DNA from: Rivularia sp. MS3
Lineage (GTDB): Bacteria > Cyanobacteriota > Cyanobacteriia > Cyanobacteriales > Nostocaceae
Direction: 5' to 3'
Length of the DNA stretch: 64,000 nucleotides
NCBI GenBank assembly: GCA_019192545.1
Contig: JAHCMI010000040.1
Coordinates: 1-64,000, forward strand
Part shown: in pieces, positions 9,499 to 18,300 of the stretch
Position numbering within the stretch: position 1 is the stretch's first letter
Layout of the letters: each line of letters begins with the position of its first letter
Notes under the pieces: generated by a model
The model's input: the letters and a program-made list of their open reading frames with translations, nothing else
Told to the model about the DNA's origin: nothing
The model's database searches: none
Made by a program: the position numbers and the translations under genes

Positions 9499-10731
9499 AT
9501 GATACTACAACCAAAAATTACACTACCAGAACATACTTCTCGGCAAGAATTATCACAAACTTGTAACAGTTTCTTGAATTATCAACCCGAACAAGTTGAA
9601 CGCTTAGCCCACTCAGATAAGGTTGACATAAAAAAAATATTAACCCAAACAGCCGATGCAGAATTAGCCGAAGCTCGCATTAATGATTTGTCCCCTAAAG
9701 CCAAACAATGCAATCCGTTTCAAAAGAAGCTTATCAAAATGATTTTAACCTTTGTGGGTGCTGTCACCTTCAGCGTAGCACCACAATTATTAGCCTCTGG
9801 AACAGCTCGTGGTCCTTTAGCTTTTTCTGCTGGTATCCTGGGTGGTGCTGCTGCAACATATTTTGTCGATGACTTAGGAGTTAAAGCTATTACTAAAAAA
9901 CGCCGCCGTCACAACTCTCAACAAGCTTGGGAATCTTTAGAAGAGCAATATACCAGCCATCATTCCCAGAGTGAATTAGTAGGTTTTTTCTACAACGAAC
10001 AAAAAATACGTTTTTTACAAATTGAAGGGGAAAACCTCAGAACCGAATTCAAGGCTGACCTTATTGTTTCAGTATTACTCAGCATTGTAGAGGGTGGAAC
10101 AGCCTTCTGGCTTATCCTTCCTGGGGGTGTAGTTTTGGCATTATTAGCTGCTTGCTTCCCCGTAGCTCTAACTTGGGCAGCAGTTTTGTATCAAAGCGAA
10201 TATTTCGACTTTCCCGAAGACTGCGCTAACATACTTGAAAAATACGAGCCATTATTACTTTCTGCGGAAGTCACAGAAACAGAAGTACGACAAATTCAAA
10301 GTTTAGATTATTCCTTCAAATATGTTGCAGAAGGTGATGTGACAGGTCGAATCAAAAACCTCAGCATGGCACGGGCGTATTTTGAGATAAATTATGCAAA
10401 TAAAAAATTACAGCAACTCCCCAAGCTTTATATTGACGAAATTAACCAGCGTCAATTAGAACTGCGCCAACAAATTCTGAAATTAGAAGAACAATGGGTT
10501 AAACCAAAAATGAATATCGCGGGTCATGCACCTACCGAAGAAGAGTATCACCAGGACAAGCAAGAAAAACAAAAAAATGCATGGATAGCAATTAGAACTA
10601 GGGAACTAGAAGCTGCGTATCAGGAAGACATCGAAATGATTAAACTGAAATTTAAACAGCAGTATATGGAGTGGCAACAAGAGAAAACCCATGCAGAGGA
10701 AATCTTTGAAAGCGGATTTGGTTGGCGGTAA
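9499..10731 (+). CDS. hypothetical membrane protein with coiled coils
   Basis: A 410-residue protein. The N-terminal region (1-75) is helical and soluble. Residues about 77-120 hold hydrophobic helices (LIKMILTFVGAVTFSV, AGILGGAAATYFV). A Lys/Arg-rich loop follows at 128-136. Residues about 190-235 carry two more membrane helices (VSVLLSIVEGGTAFWLILPG, LALLAACFPVALTWAAVLY). The C-terminal 130 residues are highly charged and coiled-coil-like. It is co-oriented with the CHAT cluster. A pore or anchor role is conceivable but not shown by the sequence, and no named family is recognised. Confidence 0.6.
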   Translation: MILQPKITLPEHTSRQELSQTCNSFLNYQPEQVERLAHSDKVDIKKILTQTADAELAEARINDLSPKAKQCNPFQKKLIKMILTFVGAVTFSVAPQLLASGTARGPLAFSAGILGGAAATYFVDDLGVKAITKKRRRHNSQQAWESLEEQYTSHHSQSELVGFFYNEQKIRFLQIEGENLRTEFKADLIVSVLLSIVEGGTAFWLILPGGVVLALLAACFPVALTWAAVLYQSEYFDFPEDCANILEKYEPLLLSAEVTETEVRQIQSLDYSFKYVAEGDVTGRIKNLSMARAYFEINYANKKLQQLPKLYIDEINQRQLELRQQILKLEEQWVKPKMNIAGHAPTEEEYHQDKQEKQKNAWIAIRTRELEAAYQEDIEMIKLKFKQQYMEWQQEKTHAEEIFESGFGWR

Positions 10732-10903
10732 AATTAGTACCCGTAAGATATTTGTTAAATGCTTGTTTGGCAGCGTTTCGGTTTATAGTTTAAAAGTACT
10801 ATTAACTAGATATTTAGCATACAAAAACTCTAGGGAGGGAAACATTGTTGCTATAACCTAGCGCTTGAGTTAAAGGCTTTTAGAAAATCAATAAAAATCT
10901 TCC

Positions 10904-10938
10904 AACTGCTGGTATTTGTTATCAGCAGTTATCGTTTT
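10904..10938 (+). terminator. possible terminator hairpin
   Basis: AACTGCTG at 10904-10911 pairs perfectly with CAGCAGTT at 10923-10930 and is followed by ATCGTTTT. The U-run is short, so termination is only possible. It lies between the membrane-protein gene and the DUF6876-like gene. Confidence 0.4.
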
Positions 10939-10987
10939 ACGGCTCACGCCGATGAATTTGTGAAGTTCGTAAAATGATTTTGAAATA

Positions 10988-11350
10988 ATGAAAACTTCAC
11001 AAGAAATAACTACCGAATTAAAGAAATTTTACGGTTCAGCCACTCTCTACAAACACTGGCTGGGCTTGAGATATACGGAGGGTATTCAATACCTAGCGCA
11101 AGAAGCAAATTGCTACTGGTTATTAGATGCAATCGCTTCACATCAAACCAAACAATTCCTATTAAATCCAAAACTCCGAGAATTTCAAATTTGGCATTTA
11201 CAAGTTCAAGAGAATTCTGGCGTTTTGATATGCGAATGGGATACGAATCAAGAAGTATTACGCCAAGAAATTGAATATACAGATTTTCCTTTAAACCATA
11301 TCAAGCTCTATCTGGTTGAAAAAGTACTCATGCTTCCAAACGAATACTAA
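10988..11350 (+). CDS. DUF6876-like plasmid protein
   Basis: A 120-residue protein resembling the DUF6876 family: a segment with TEGIQYLAQEANCYWLLDAIASHQ (residues 29-52), then a central FQIWHLQV strand and a C-terminal YTDFPLNHIKLYLVEKVLMLP motif. The family is common on plasmids and phages, with no known activity. It is first of three small co-oriented genes ending at the terminator at 12121. The assignment is from remembered family features and was not checked by search. Confidence 0.7.
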   Translation: MKTSQEITTELKKFYGSATLYKHWLGLRYTEGIQYLAQEANCYWLLDAIASHQTKQFLLNPKLREFQIWHLQVQENSGVLICEWDTNQEVLRQEIEYTDFPLNHIKLYLVEKVLMLPNEY

Positions 11351-11380
11351 ATCGCTTCAAATATTTCATAGGAGAAAATC

Positions 11381-11626
11381 ATGATTCAAGCAATTGATAC
11401 AGAACAGTGTTTCGTTACAAATCTAGAACAATTCATGAGCAAAGCTGACAAGTTCATCAAAATCTACTACTCAGGTGTCAGCGATGAAAATCATCTGAGA
11501 GAGATAGTGCAAGAACTTAAAAACTTAGTTTTAGATACAGACTTGCAACAGTTAGAAATTGACTATCAGCACAACTGCGAAATCAAGGATTTAATGGCAG
11601 ATTATCACGATTCCTCTTGGTGCTGA
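11381..11626 (+). CDS. small acidic hypothetical protein
   Basis: An 81-residue acidic, helical protein with an excellent RBS (AGGAGA, 7 bases before ATG). No motif was recognised. It lies 30 bases after the DUF6876-like gene, so it is probably cotranscribed. Acidic small plasmid proteins sometimes act as antitoxins or DNA mimics, but nothing specific supports that here. Confidence 0.65.
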   Translation: MIQAIDTEQCFVTNLEQFMSKADKFIKIYYSGVSDENHLREIVQELKNLVLDTDLQQLEIDYQHNCEIKDLMADYHDSSWC

Positions 11627-11713
11627 TTACCGAAACTTAACCAACTGCAACACTCAAAAATAGGAGAGCTTACGCTCCTTAGAAAAATGAATTAATTAGG
11701 AGATATCTGTATT

Positions 11714-12091
11714 ATGGCTTCACGTAAATCCTCAACATCTGAATTTCAAGCAATTGATGATTCCGTTTTAGGTGAATACGCAGTTAGCGATTACTCTGAA
11801 AGGCTTTATTCCAAAGTCTACTATTCCATACGCTCTTTATGCGGACTTCTTGCCAAAAACAGTTTCCAAGATTTTAATTGGGACGTATTTAAAGAACGTT
11901 TTGCAACTGATTTTGGAAAAGTAGAAGAAAAGCGCTATTCCCTTGAACAATTGCTTGAATTCGCTAACCGTAAATTTGGCAAAACTAAGGAAGATTTAGT
12001 AGTACTAAACGAATTATCTTGGCAGCGAAGACGAGAATATGCTGCACAAGTAAATGCAAGTGTTAATCCTCGAATGAAAGCCGAGAATTAA
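11714..12091 (+). CDS. hypothetical protein, 125 aa
   Basis: A soluble, mostly helical protein of unknown family. AGGAG sits 12 bases upstream of the ATG, slightly long spacing. The C-terminal part (residues 75-105) has a QLLEFANRKFGKTKEDLVVL helix pair. It is last gene before a strong terminator and so closes the small-gene unit that begins at 10988. Confidence 0.6.
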   Translation: MASRKSSTSEFQAIDDSVLGEYAVSDYSERLYSKVYYSIRSLCGLLAKNSFQDFNWDVFKERFATDFGKVEEKRYSLEQLLEFANRKFGKTKEDLVVLNELSWQRRREYAAQVNASVNPRMKAEN

Positions 12092-12120
12092 TACTAGAAT
12101 TATATACAAACAAAATTAAA

Positions 12121-12151
12121 GGGGAATAAAGCAGATTTTATTCCCCTTTTT
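12121..12151 (+). terminator. strong Rho-independent terminator
   Basis: GGGGAATAAA (12121-12130) pairs perfectly with TTTATTCCCC (12137-12146) around a 6-base loop, followed by TTTTT. It lies 30 bases after the stop of the 11714-12091 gene. Confidence 0.9.
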
Positions 12152-12233
12152 GGTGTCAGAAATTATTTCAAATACATCATCACTTCAAACACTTTTCGCT
12201 TCATAAATATCAAAATAATTTTCCGTTATTAGT

Positions 12234-12965
12234 ATGCTGAAAAATAGTTACATCGTTTGGGAAGGAGCATCTTTGATTGACGGTTCTCCTATAGTTCTGA
12301 TATTAACGGGATTCGTCAACCACACGTCTAATCGCAAGACAGGTTACTTATTACAGTCTTGGATTATTAAACAAAATATTTTACCAACGGAAGCTGCAAA
12401 GAAGGGTTTCGATAAAGCAATTTGTGGAGACTGCCCTATGAAATTAAGTCGGTTAGGTAGTTGCTATGTTAATCTCGCTGTGACCAATAATATTTACCGA
12501 AAGTACGAAACTGGAGCTTACCCCTATTTTAGCAAAAACGAAATAGAAGTTTTGAAAAGATATCGTTATCCAATCAGAATTGGTTCCTATGGCGACCCTA
12601 CAGCAGTACCATTTGATGTATGGAAACCGATTATTTTAGCATCAGGAAGTCATACAGGTTACACCCATAATTGGTTATTTTGTGATAACTCGTGGAAACA
12701 ATATTTAATGGCTTCAGTCCAAAGCTTGGGAGAAGCTCGTATTGCTCAAAATAGAGGTTGGAGAACCTTTAGAATTATTGCTCCTGATGCTCCTTTAACT
12801 CAAAATGAAATACTTTGTCGTAACACTGAAGATGATAGGAATAAATGTGACAACTGTTTTCTTTGCGATGGTAAATCTTCAAAACCAAATGTTGCTGATA
12901 GAGTTCATGGATTAAAATGGAAAATCTCAAATTTCGTGAAATATTCCGAGTCTTTATCTAATTAA
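12234..12965 (+). CDS. Cys-rich phage/plasmid protein, possibly metal-binding
   Basis: A 243-residue protein with two cysteine clusters: CGDCP...C around residues 64-77 and C...C..C..C around residues 200-217 (NKCDNCFLCDGK). The core contains RIGSYGDPTAVPFDVW and SHTGYTHNW, which look like a conserved enzyme-like fold. Spacing of the Cys pairs suggests a structural metal or Fe-S site. It may belong to a phage family of unknown function (DUF7227-like, weak recollection). No recognisable RBS was seen. It stands between the terminator at 12121 and the truncated gene before the intron. Confidence 0.6.
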   Translation: MLKNSYIVWEGASLIDGSPIVLILTGFVNHTSNRKTGYLLQSWIIKQNILPTEAAKKGFDKAICGDCPMKLSRLGSCYVNLAVTNNIYRKYETGAYPYFSKNEIEVLKRYRYPIRIGSYGDPTAVPFDVWKPIILASGSHTGYTHNWLFCDNSWKQYLMASVQSLGEARIAQNRGWRTFRIIAPDAPLTQNEILCRNTEDDRNKCDNCFLCDGKSSKPNVADRVHGLKWKISNFVKYSESLSN

Positions 12966-13052
12966 TTTAAATGAAAGCTTGTGATAAATCATCTCAATTT
13001 ATCTATCACAAGCTTTCAATATAATTCAAAGTATTTTCGCGGTGTAATACCA

Positions 13053-13228
13053 ATGGCAGAAGTTTTAAGTAAACCACAATTTCAAATATTAACTCATCCA
13101 AAAACAGGAGTAAAAACTGGAAGAATTTATTTTCCTGCATTGTTCTTAGCTGATTATCATGAAAGTATTTCTCAATGGCTACAAAAACAAGAAATTCTGT
13201 TCAATGAACAAGATATAAAACATTACCT
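13053..13228 (+). pseudogene. gene truncated at intron-fragment junction
   Basis: The start at 13053 (MAEVLSKPQFQ...) was chosen because the upstream extension to 12981 is not protein-like. About 58 codons read as a normal small plasmid protein. At about 13228 the sequence changes to the antisense of the group II intron ORF, and the frame ends soon after with intron-derived residues (RMPSPRPCS). The gene has therefore lost its 3' end. The family is not recognised. Confidence 0.6.
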
Positions 13229-14534
13229 TGCTTTTCTTAGGATGCCTTCTCCACGCCCATGCTCTTAGTTTTTCATAAACCATATATCCTAGTTTTTGAA
13301 AAATCTTTGAACTTACCCCTGTTGAGTAGTAGTTAGCCCACCCGTTTATGATTGGATTTAATTTTTTTATTAAAGCCAACTGGGGTGCTGCTTTGTGAGA
13401 TTTGATAACCGCTTCAATGTCACTTAAGTGAGATTTGCAGCTTTCTCTACTAGGTGAGGTTATGGTTTTGAAACCGTTTTTTGAGTGGGTTTTTCCAACA
13501 AAATGCTGTGTTATGTTGAAGCCTAAGAAGTTGAAACCTGGGTTCTTTCCGTTATATGGATTCAGTGTGTGGACTATGCTTGTTTTCTCTTGTTTGAGTT
13601 CAAGACCCAATTTTTTTAACCATTCGGAGATAATAATTTTTGCATTTTTTACCACTTCTTCCCTTTCGTGTAAAATCACGAAGTCATCGGCGTAACGAAT
13701 TAACGATATAGCAGAGCGTTTGTTTTTTCTACTTAGCTGTCTTCCATTTGAACGTTTAATGTCCAATGTTTCAGCATATTGCTTGATTCGTTCTTCCATG
13801 CCGTGCAGGGCGATGTTGGCGAGGAGAGGACTTAAACCCCCGCCTTGTGGTGTGCCAGTCTCCGTTGTAGTGAAGCTTTCTTTATCTACAACTCCTACTT
13901 TCAACCATGCCCGGATTTGACGACGTAGTTGTGGGAAGGTGTTTATTTTTGATAGAAGGGCTTCGTGGTTAATCTTGTCAAAACATTTAGCTATGTCTGC
14001 ATCTAAAGCGTATTTAGGCTTCCGTCTTATGGATAAAAAGATTGCTTCTATTGCATCATGACATGACCTACCGCTTCTGAATCCGTATGAATTTGGCTCG
14101 AATCTGGCTTCCCATTCTGGCTCTAGAGCCATTTTTACAAGAGTTTGTAGGGCGCGGTCTCTTATCGTAGGTATTCCTAGTGGTCTCTTCTCCTTTTTTC
14201 CGGGCTTGGGAATCCAAACTCGTCGGATAGAGTCCGCTTTGTTTTTCAAGGAAAGGCTCAAAGTTAATCTGAGTCTTTGAGGAGGGGTAAGTGATTTAAC
14301 ACCGTCCACTCCTGCCGTTTTTTTCCCTTTGTTATCCTGCGATATTCGTCGCACTGCTAGTGCTTTTGAGTACCATGATTTTAGGAGGAGCTTTTGTAGC
14401 CTGCGATATGTTTTAATATCTCCACGTTGCGCGGCTTGATAAATTCTATTTTGAAGCTTATACACACGACGTTCTAGCTTTCGCCAGTTTATCTTGTGCC
14501 ATTCTACCGTAGTCTTTAAACTCGTTTTAGACAT
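13179..14534 (-). CDS. ltrA: group II intron reverse transcriptase/maturase, C-terminally truncated
   Basis: A 451-residue reading frame. Reverse transcriptase motifs are clear: GIPTIRDRALQ (about 120-130), YGFRSGRSCHDAI (150-162), the first catalytic Asp region, GTPQGGGLSP (227-236) and the YADD box (281-284). Maturase domain X follows (INGWANYYS..., about 398-425). The DNA-binding/HNH endonuclease part is absent. The last 16 or so codons after RRHPKKSK are encoded by flanking non-intron DNA. It is probably inactive for retrohoming. Confidence 0.9.
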   Translation of the reverse strand: MSKTSLKTTVEWHKINWRKLERRVYKLQNRIYQAAQRGDIKTYRRLQKLLLKSWYSKALAVRRISQDNKGKKTAGVDGVKSLTPPQRLRLTLSLSLKNKADSIRRVWIPKPGKKEKRPLGIPTIRDRALQTLVKMALEPEWEARFEPNSYGFRSGRSCHDAIEAIFLSIRRKPKYALDADIAKCFDKINHEALLSKINTFPQLRRQIRAWLKVGVVDKESFTTTETGTPQGGGLSPLLANIALHGMEERIKQYAETLDIKRSNGRQLSRKNKRSAISLIRYADDFVILHEREEVVKNAKIIISEWLKKLGLELKQEKTSIVHTLNPYNGKNPGFNFLGFNITQHFVGKTHSKNGFKTITSPSRESCKSHLSDIEAVIKSHKAAPQLALIKKLNPIINGWANYYSTGVSSKIFQKLGYMVYEKLRAWAWRRHPKKSKVMFYILFIEQNFLFL

Positions 14535-15108
14535 TTTTCCTCTACTTTAAACTTTATCTTCCAAATCATCGTGAATCCGTCAGCATATCTTAGACATTAC
14601 TCCAAGCTTTCGCTTCTGATTCAATCTTTCCTATTGGAGGCTTGCGGTTGGTACCTACTCAGAATCGACCTCTGAGAACCTTCGACAGGTTATTTCGTTC
14701 CGAATGATAATTCTATATGTCTTTAGAGCGATGCTTTTCGCCGGGTTTATCGGAGGTGCATATTGGTCAGGATTTAAACTGCCAACTCCATTATCCTTTA
14801 ACCTTTTGGTTCTAGCGTATCAGCCTTTTCGCTAGTTCAGTGTAACGACGATTCAGACGCATCTTCAAGAAATCTTTACTCATGGACACCTTGCTTGGCG
14901 TTCCCCAGATATGGCTTCCAGTGGATTTCACCTTTCATCCCCGCTTCAGGCATTGATGACCAGTCTCAAACCTGGGGGATGTGCTTTCACCGTTGCACTT
15001 ACGGGATAGGATTCTCACCTATATTATCATTCAGTTATCAAGGTTTTCACCTAGCGACTAATCCCCCTTGACCCTTGTGGGTCTTGGTTTCTAGCCAACG
15101 AATCACAC
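13229..15108 (-). mobile_element. 3'-truncated group II intron
   Basis: Minus-strand intron. The 5' end is placed at 15108, where the minus strand reads GTGTG (GUGYG consensus), followed by about 570 nt of structured 5' domains and then the maturase gene. The 3' side stops abruptly near 13229, just after the maturase thumb/X region: the rest of the ORF and domains V and VI expected downstream are missing, and unrelated sequence begins. Without domain V it should not self-splice. The exact truncation point is uncertain by a few bases. Confidence 0.75.
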
Positions 15109-15207
15109 TAAATCATCACTATCCAACACCCCTTCAGCAACTAAATCTCCTAAATTATCCGTATCCCACACATTCGGTTGTAAAACTACCTTTTTCGCAC
15201 TATCCAT
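15103..15207 (-). CDS. 34-residue acidic ORF at the intron insertion point
   Basis: The minus-strand ATG at 15207 has AAGGAT 7 bases upstream. It encodes a short acidic peptide ending DNLGDLVAEGVLDSDDLV, in which the final Val and stop are formed by the intron's own GTGTGA. Either the intron interrupted a longer gene whose downstream exon was lost in the truncation, or it inserted near a stop codon. The coding look (acidic, RBS) supports a real gene start. It is divergently transcribed from the polymerase-like gene. Confidence 0.5.
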   Translation of the reverse strand: MDSAKKVVLQPNVWDTDNLGDLVAEGVLDSDDLV

Positions 15208-15286
15208 AACTCAATATCCTTAAAGAATGCTTGTTACTTAATCCCCATAATAAATAAAAATTCGGCATTGAAGAACAAAAATACTA

Positions 15287-15316
15287 CTTTAGTGATAGAA
15301 ATATTGTTCACTAAAG
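15287..15316. promoter_or_regulatory. inverted repeat between divergent genes
   Basis: CTTTAGTGA (15287-15295) and TCACTAAAG (15308-15316) are perfect inverted copies with a 12-base spacer. They lie in the 177-bp divergent region between the 34-residue ORF and the polymerase-like gene, about 70 bases before the latter's start. This is a plausible operator for a dimeric regulator. Confidence 0.45.
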
Positions 15317-15384
15317 AACTACTATGCATCAATCTATAAAAACTAGATTTAAAAGTGAAATGATGAATCAATATATAGAAGCTT

Positions 15385-18300
15385 ATGGCTATTACCCTAC
15401 AACACTTCTGTACAAAAACGGGTAAACCAATTATCGCTGAAGGCGAACCAATCACAGAAGCTATCGAACACTGCTTGGCAGAATACTTTGCTCCAAGTTC
15501 TACCTTCAAGTTGGGAATAGTATATCAGGGATTATCAACAGAAGAAGACCTCAAGCAATTTACAACAGAAGGATTAACACTGCAATTTGCAGCCGATAAT
15601 CGCTTCTACTTTATGGATGAGGAATTGCGAGAAAAGATTTTTGACGAACCCCACTTCGGTGCTGCATATGGCTCAAATATGTTCACACCCTGTCAAAGTT
15701 TTTCTGAAAGAGAAAATTTGCGAGTTTTAGTAGTGGATGCTGACACTGGTGAGAATGGTGGGGTGATGCCAAATTCTGAAGCAATTAAGTTAGTTGGTGA
15801 TGGCGATGGAAAAATAGATGCTGGATTACATAAGTCTTTAGGTAATGAGCCAGCAACACCATTTCAAACTCGTTTTGGTATTAAAGAAAGAAGTGCTGGA
15901 CTTGACCAAAATAATGATGTTAATAAAACTTGGCAGTTAGGAAAAGGTACATTTGCACCAAGGGATTTAAGTCAGGTAGGGAATGGGTATGATTTGGTAA
16001 TTTCTAACGAACAACTTAAAGGACGAGTACAGAAAGAGGAGTGGGGGAGTGGGAGAGCGGGAGAGAGGGGGAAAGAGCGAGAGAGTGAGGGAGGGAGAGA
16101 GAGAGGGAATGAACGAGAGTATACAACAGGTACAGAAAGAACGAATATTGTTGTAGAGCAATCCCTCACTTCCACCTCCCTCACTCCCTCACTCTCCCAT
16201 TCCCCCACTCCCCCCATCACCCCCTCCCCCACTCCTCTAAAACCTGGGGAGTATTTAATGAAAATAGGAATTGGAAACAAGACCAATGCTTACCACGGTA
16301 TAACTTCCACGGGCGCTCAATTCTGGAATTCTTTTCCTAAAGGGGTTGAAGATGATGTTCTTCCACGATTACAAAGACGTTTGGAAGAACTCAAAGATAT
16401 GGCTAATGACCCCAGAAAAATTGCTCAAGACTATATTGATTCAATTGATGCTAAATGTTTTCACCAAATACAAGCCCAGACAGAATCGGAAGATTTGATT
16501 GATTTTGAAAGCTTTGATTTAGGAGATATTGAGAATCTAATCGATGATATGTTTTTGTCAAATGATTGCGAGCAAAACTTGATATATCGTCTTCTCAAAG
16601 CGGATTTGAAAGAACACTGTCAATTATTAGAGCATCCTAAAATCATAGATAAACTTCAAGAACACTTGAAACAACAGTATATGGATTGCGCTACGGGAAG
16701 ATTTATCAAATTTGACTCAGCAATGGCGCAAACCTGTCATGATTTGACTGACAATGAAGTTTGTTATCCCAAATTCCCAGACGGTGCAGAATTGATTGTT
16801 TATCGTGGTCCCACTGCTAATTCCAACACGGTGGACGTTTACATAAATCGCCATTTACCAAATGAACCACACGATATTGGCACGATAAAGATGTCACCCC
16901 AAGGATTAAAGCATTCGCTATCCGATTGTGACGGAGATAGAATGGCGATATCTCCGATAAGCTCCGCTAACGCACTTTCATCGGACTTTCCCCACACAGC
17001 AGAAGAGATTAAACAGAAGCAATTAAAAGAAAATCGCTACTATGAAATAGTCAAACCCGATAAAAAAGCATACAAGGGTTCTTTTGAGCAAATAGCGTTA
17101 GATGCGATGGAGAATAAAATTGGTATAGTTGCCAATTTATGCATGAAAGGAATTGCTCTTGAAAACGAGTGTACTTCGATTCCACTAAAAGAAGCTCAGA
17201 AGTTTATTCAAGATATTTCTTGCGCTGCCATAGAAATGCTCAAAGCTGAAAACCATCATACTCATACAATTCAATATCCAGAAAATCTCCGAACGCAAAT
17301 AGTTGACTTAACAAAATTGTGTCAACCAGAAACTCAAAATAAAACTCAAATATATAAATTTAATAAACTGCCAGAAAATAATAAAAGTCTACCTAGAATC
17401 CCCGAATCAAAGATTGAAAAGGTTTTAGAAAAAATTGGTAAGTTTTATCATGATGTTGTTGGGATATTAGGGGGACAGCTACAAATAGAAGTCGATAGAG
17501 GTAAAAGTGCTAATCGCTCCGACCCAAAAATAGTAAATGCCTGTAATACCATTATCAAAAGCTTTGACGTTGCTCCGTGGGTTGAAGATAGAAATAACAA
17601 CGAAATTTATACTAAAAAGACGATGAATGTCAAAGGTCACTCCGCTATTGATAAAATGGCAAGCCGGACTAATGAAGCATTTTCACAAAGCGCAATCGTA
17701 CCGCGTTCAACCCAACAGTTTCAAACCTTTTTTAAGGGAGTTGAATTCACACCTGCACAAAAACAAAAAGCAGTTAATATTAAGAAAATATACGATTCAT
17801 TGATTCGTCGTGCAATTCAAATTAGTAAAGAAGTTAAACAAGCACCAGGTTTAAAAATTGTTGCAACTAGTCCTAAAGGTTTTCAAATAGATATTGTTGG
17901 TTTAGCTCAGAGAAAACATCCAAATATTTTTGATAATCGAAAACTTAATATTTCATTAATAGAAAATAAAAATAACTTTAATAAAGCTGACAACAAATGG
18001 ATAGCGATAGCACCTGTATTTGATGAACATGGAAAACCGAAGTTTAAAAGCAACGGTCAACAACAGCTTAAGCACCTGGGGTATATTTCAGAAACTTCTT
18101 TAAAGCAATTTCAAGGTAGTATTAAGCCATTTACCGAATTCAATAATTTAACTAAAAAAATTGAACCTGGATTAACATCAAGTCAAGTTCGAGCAGCATT
18201 CAAACAAGTAAAAGAGTTCGCAACTGCAACTCGTGAAAGTATCCCCGATTCAGAAAAAGAAGCAATTGCAGCTGCAATGTGGCAGATTTCAACAACGAGC

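Noticed and set aside
15967-16286. Two minus-strand frames rich in Ser, Pro and Leu
   Set aside because: They translate the purine/pyrimidine repeat antisense to the polymerase-like gene.
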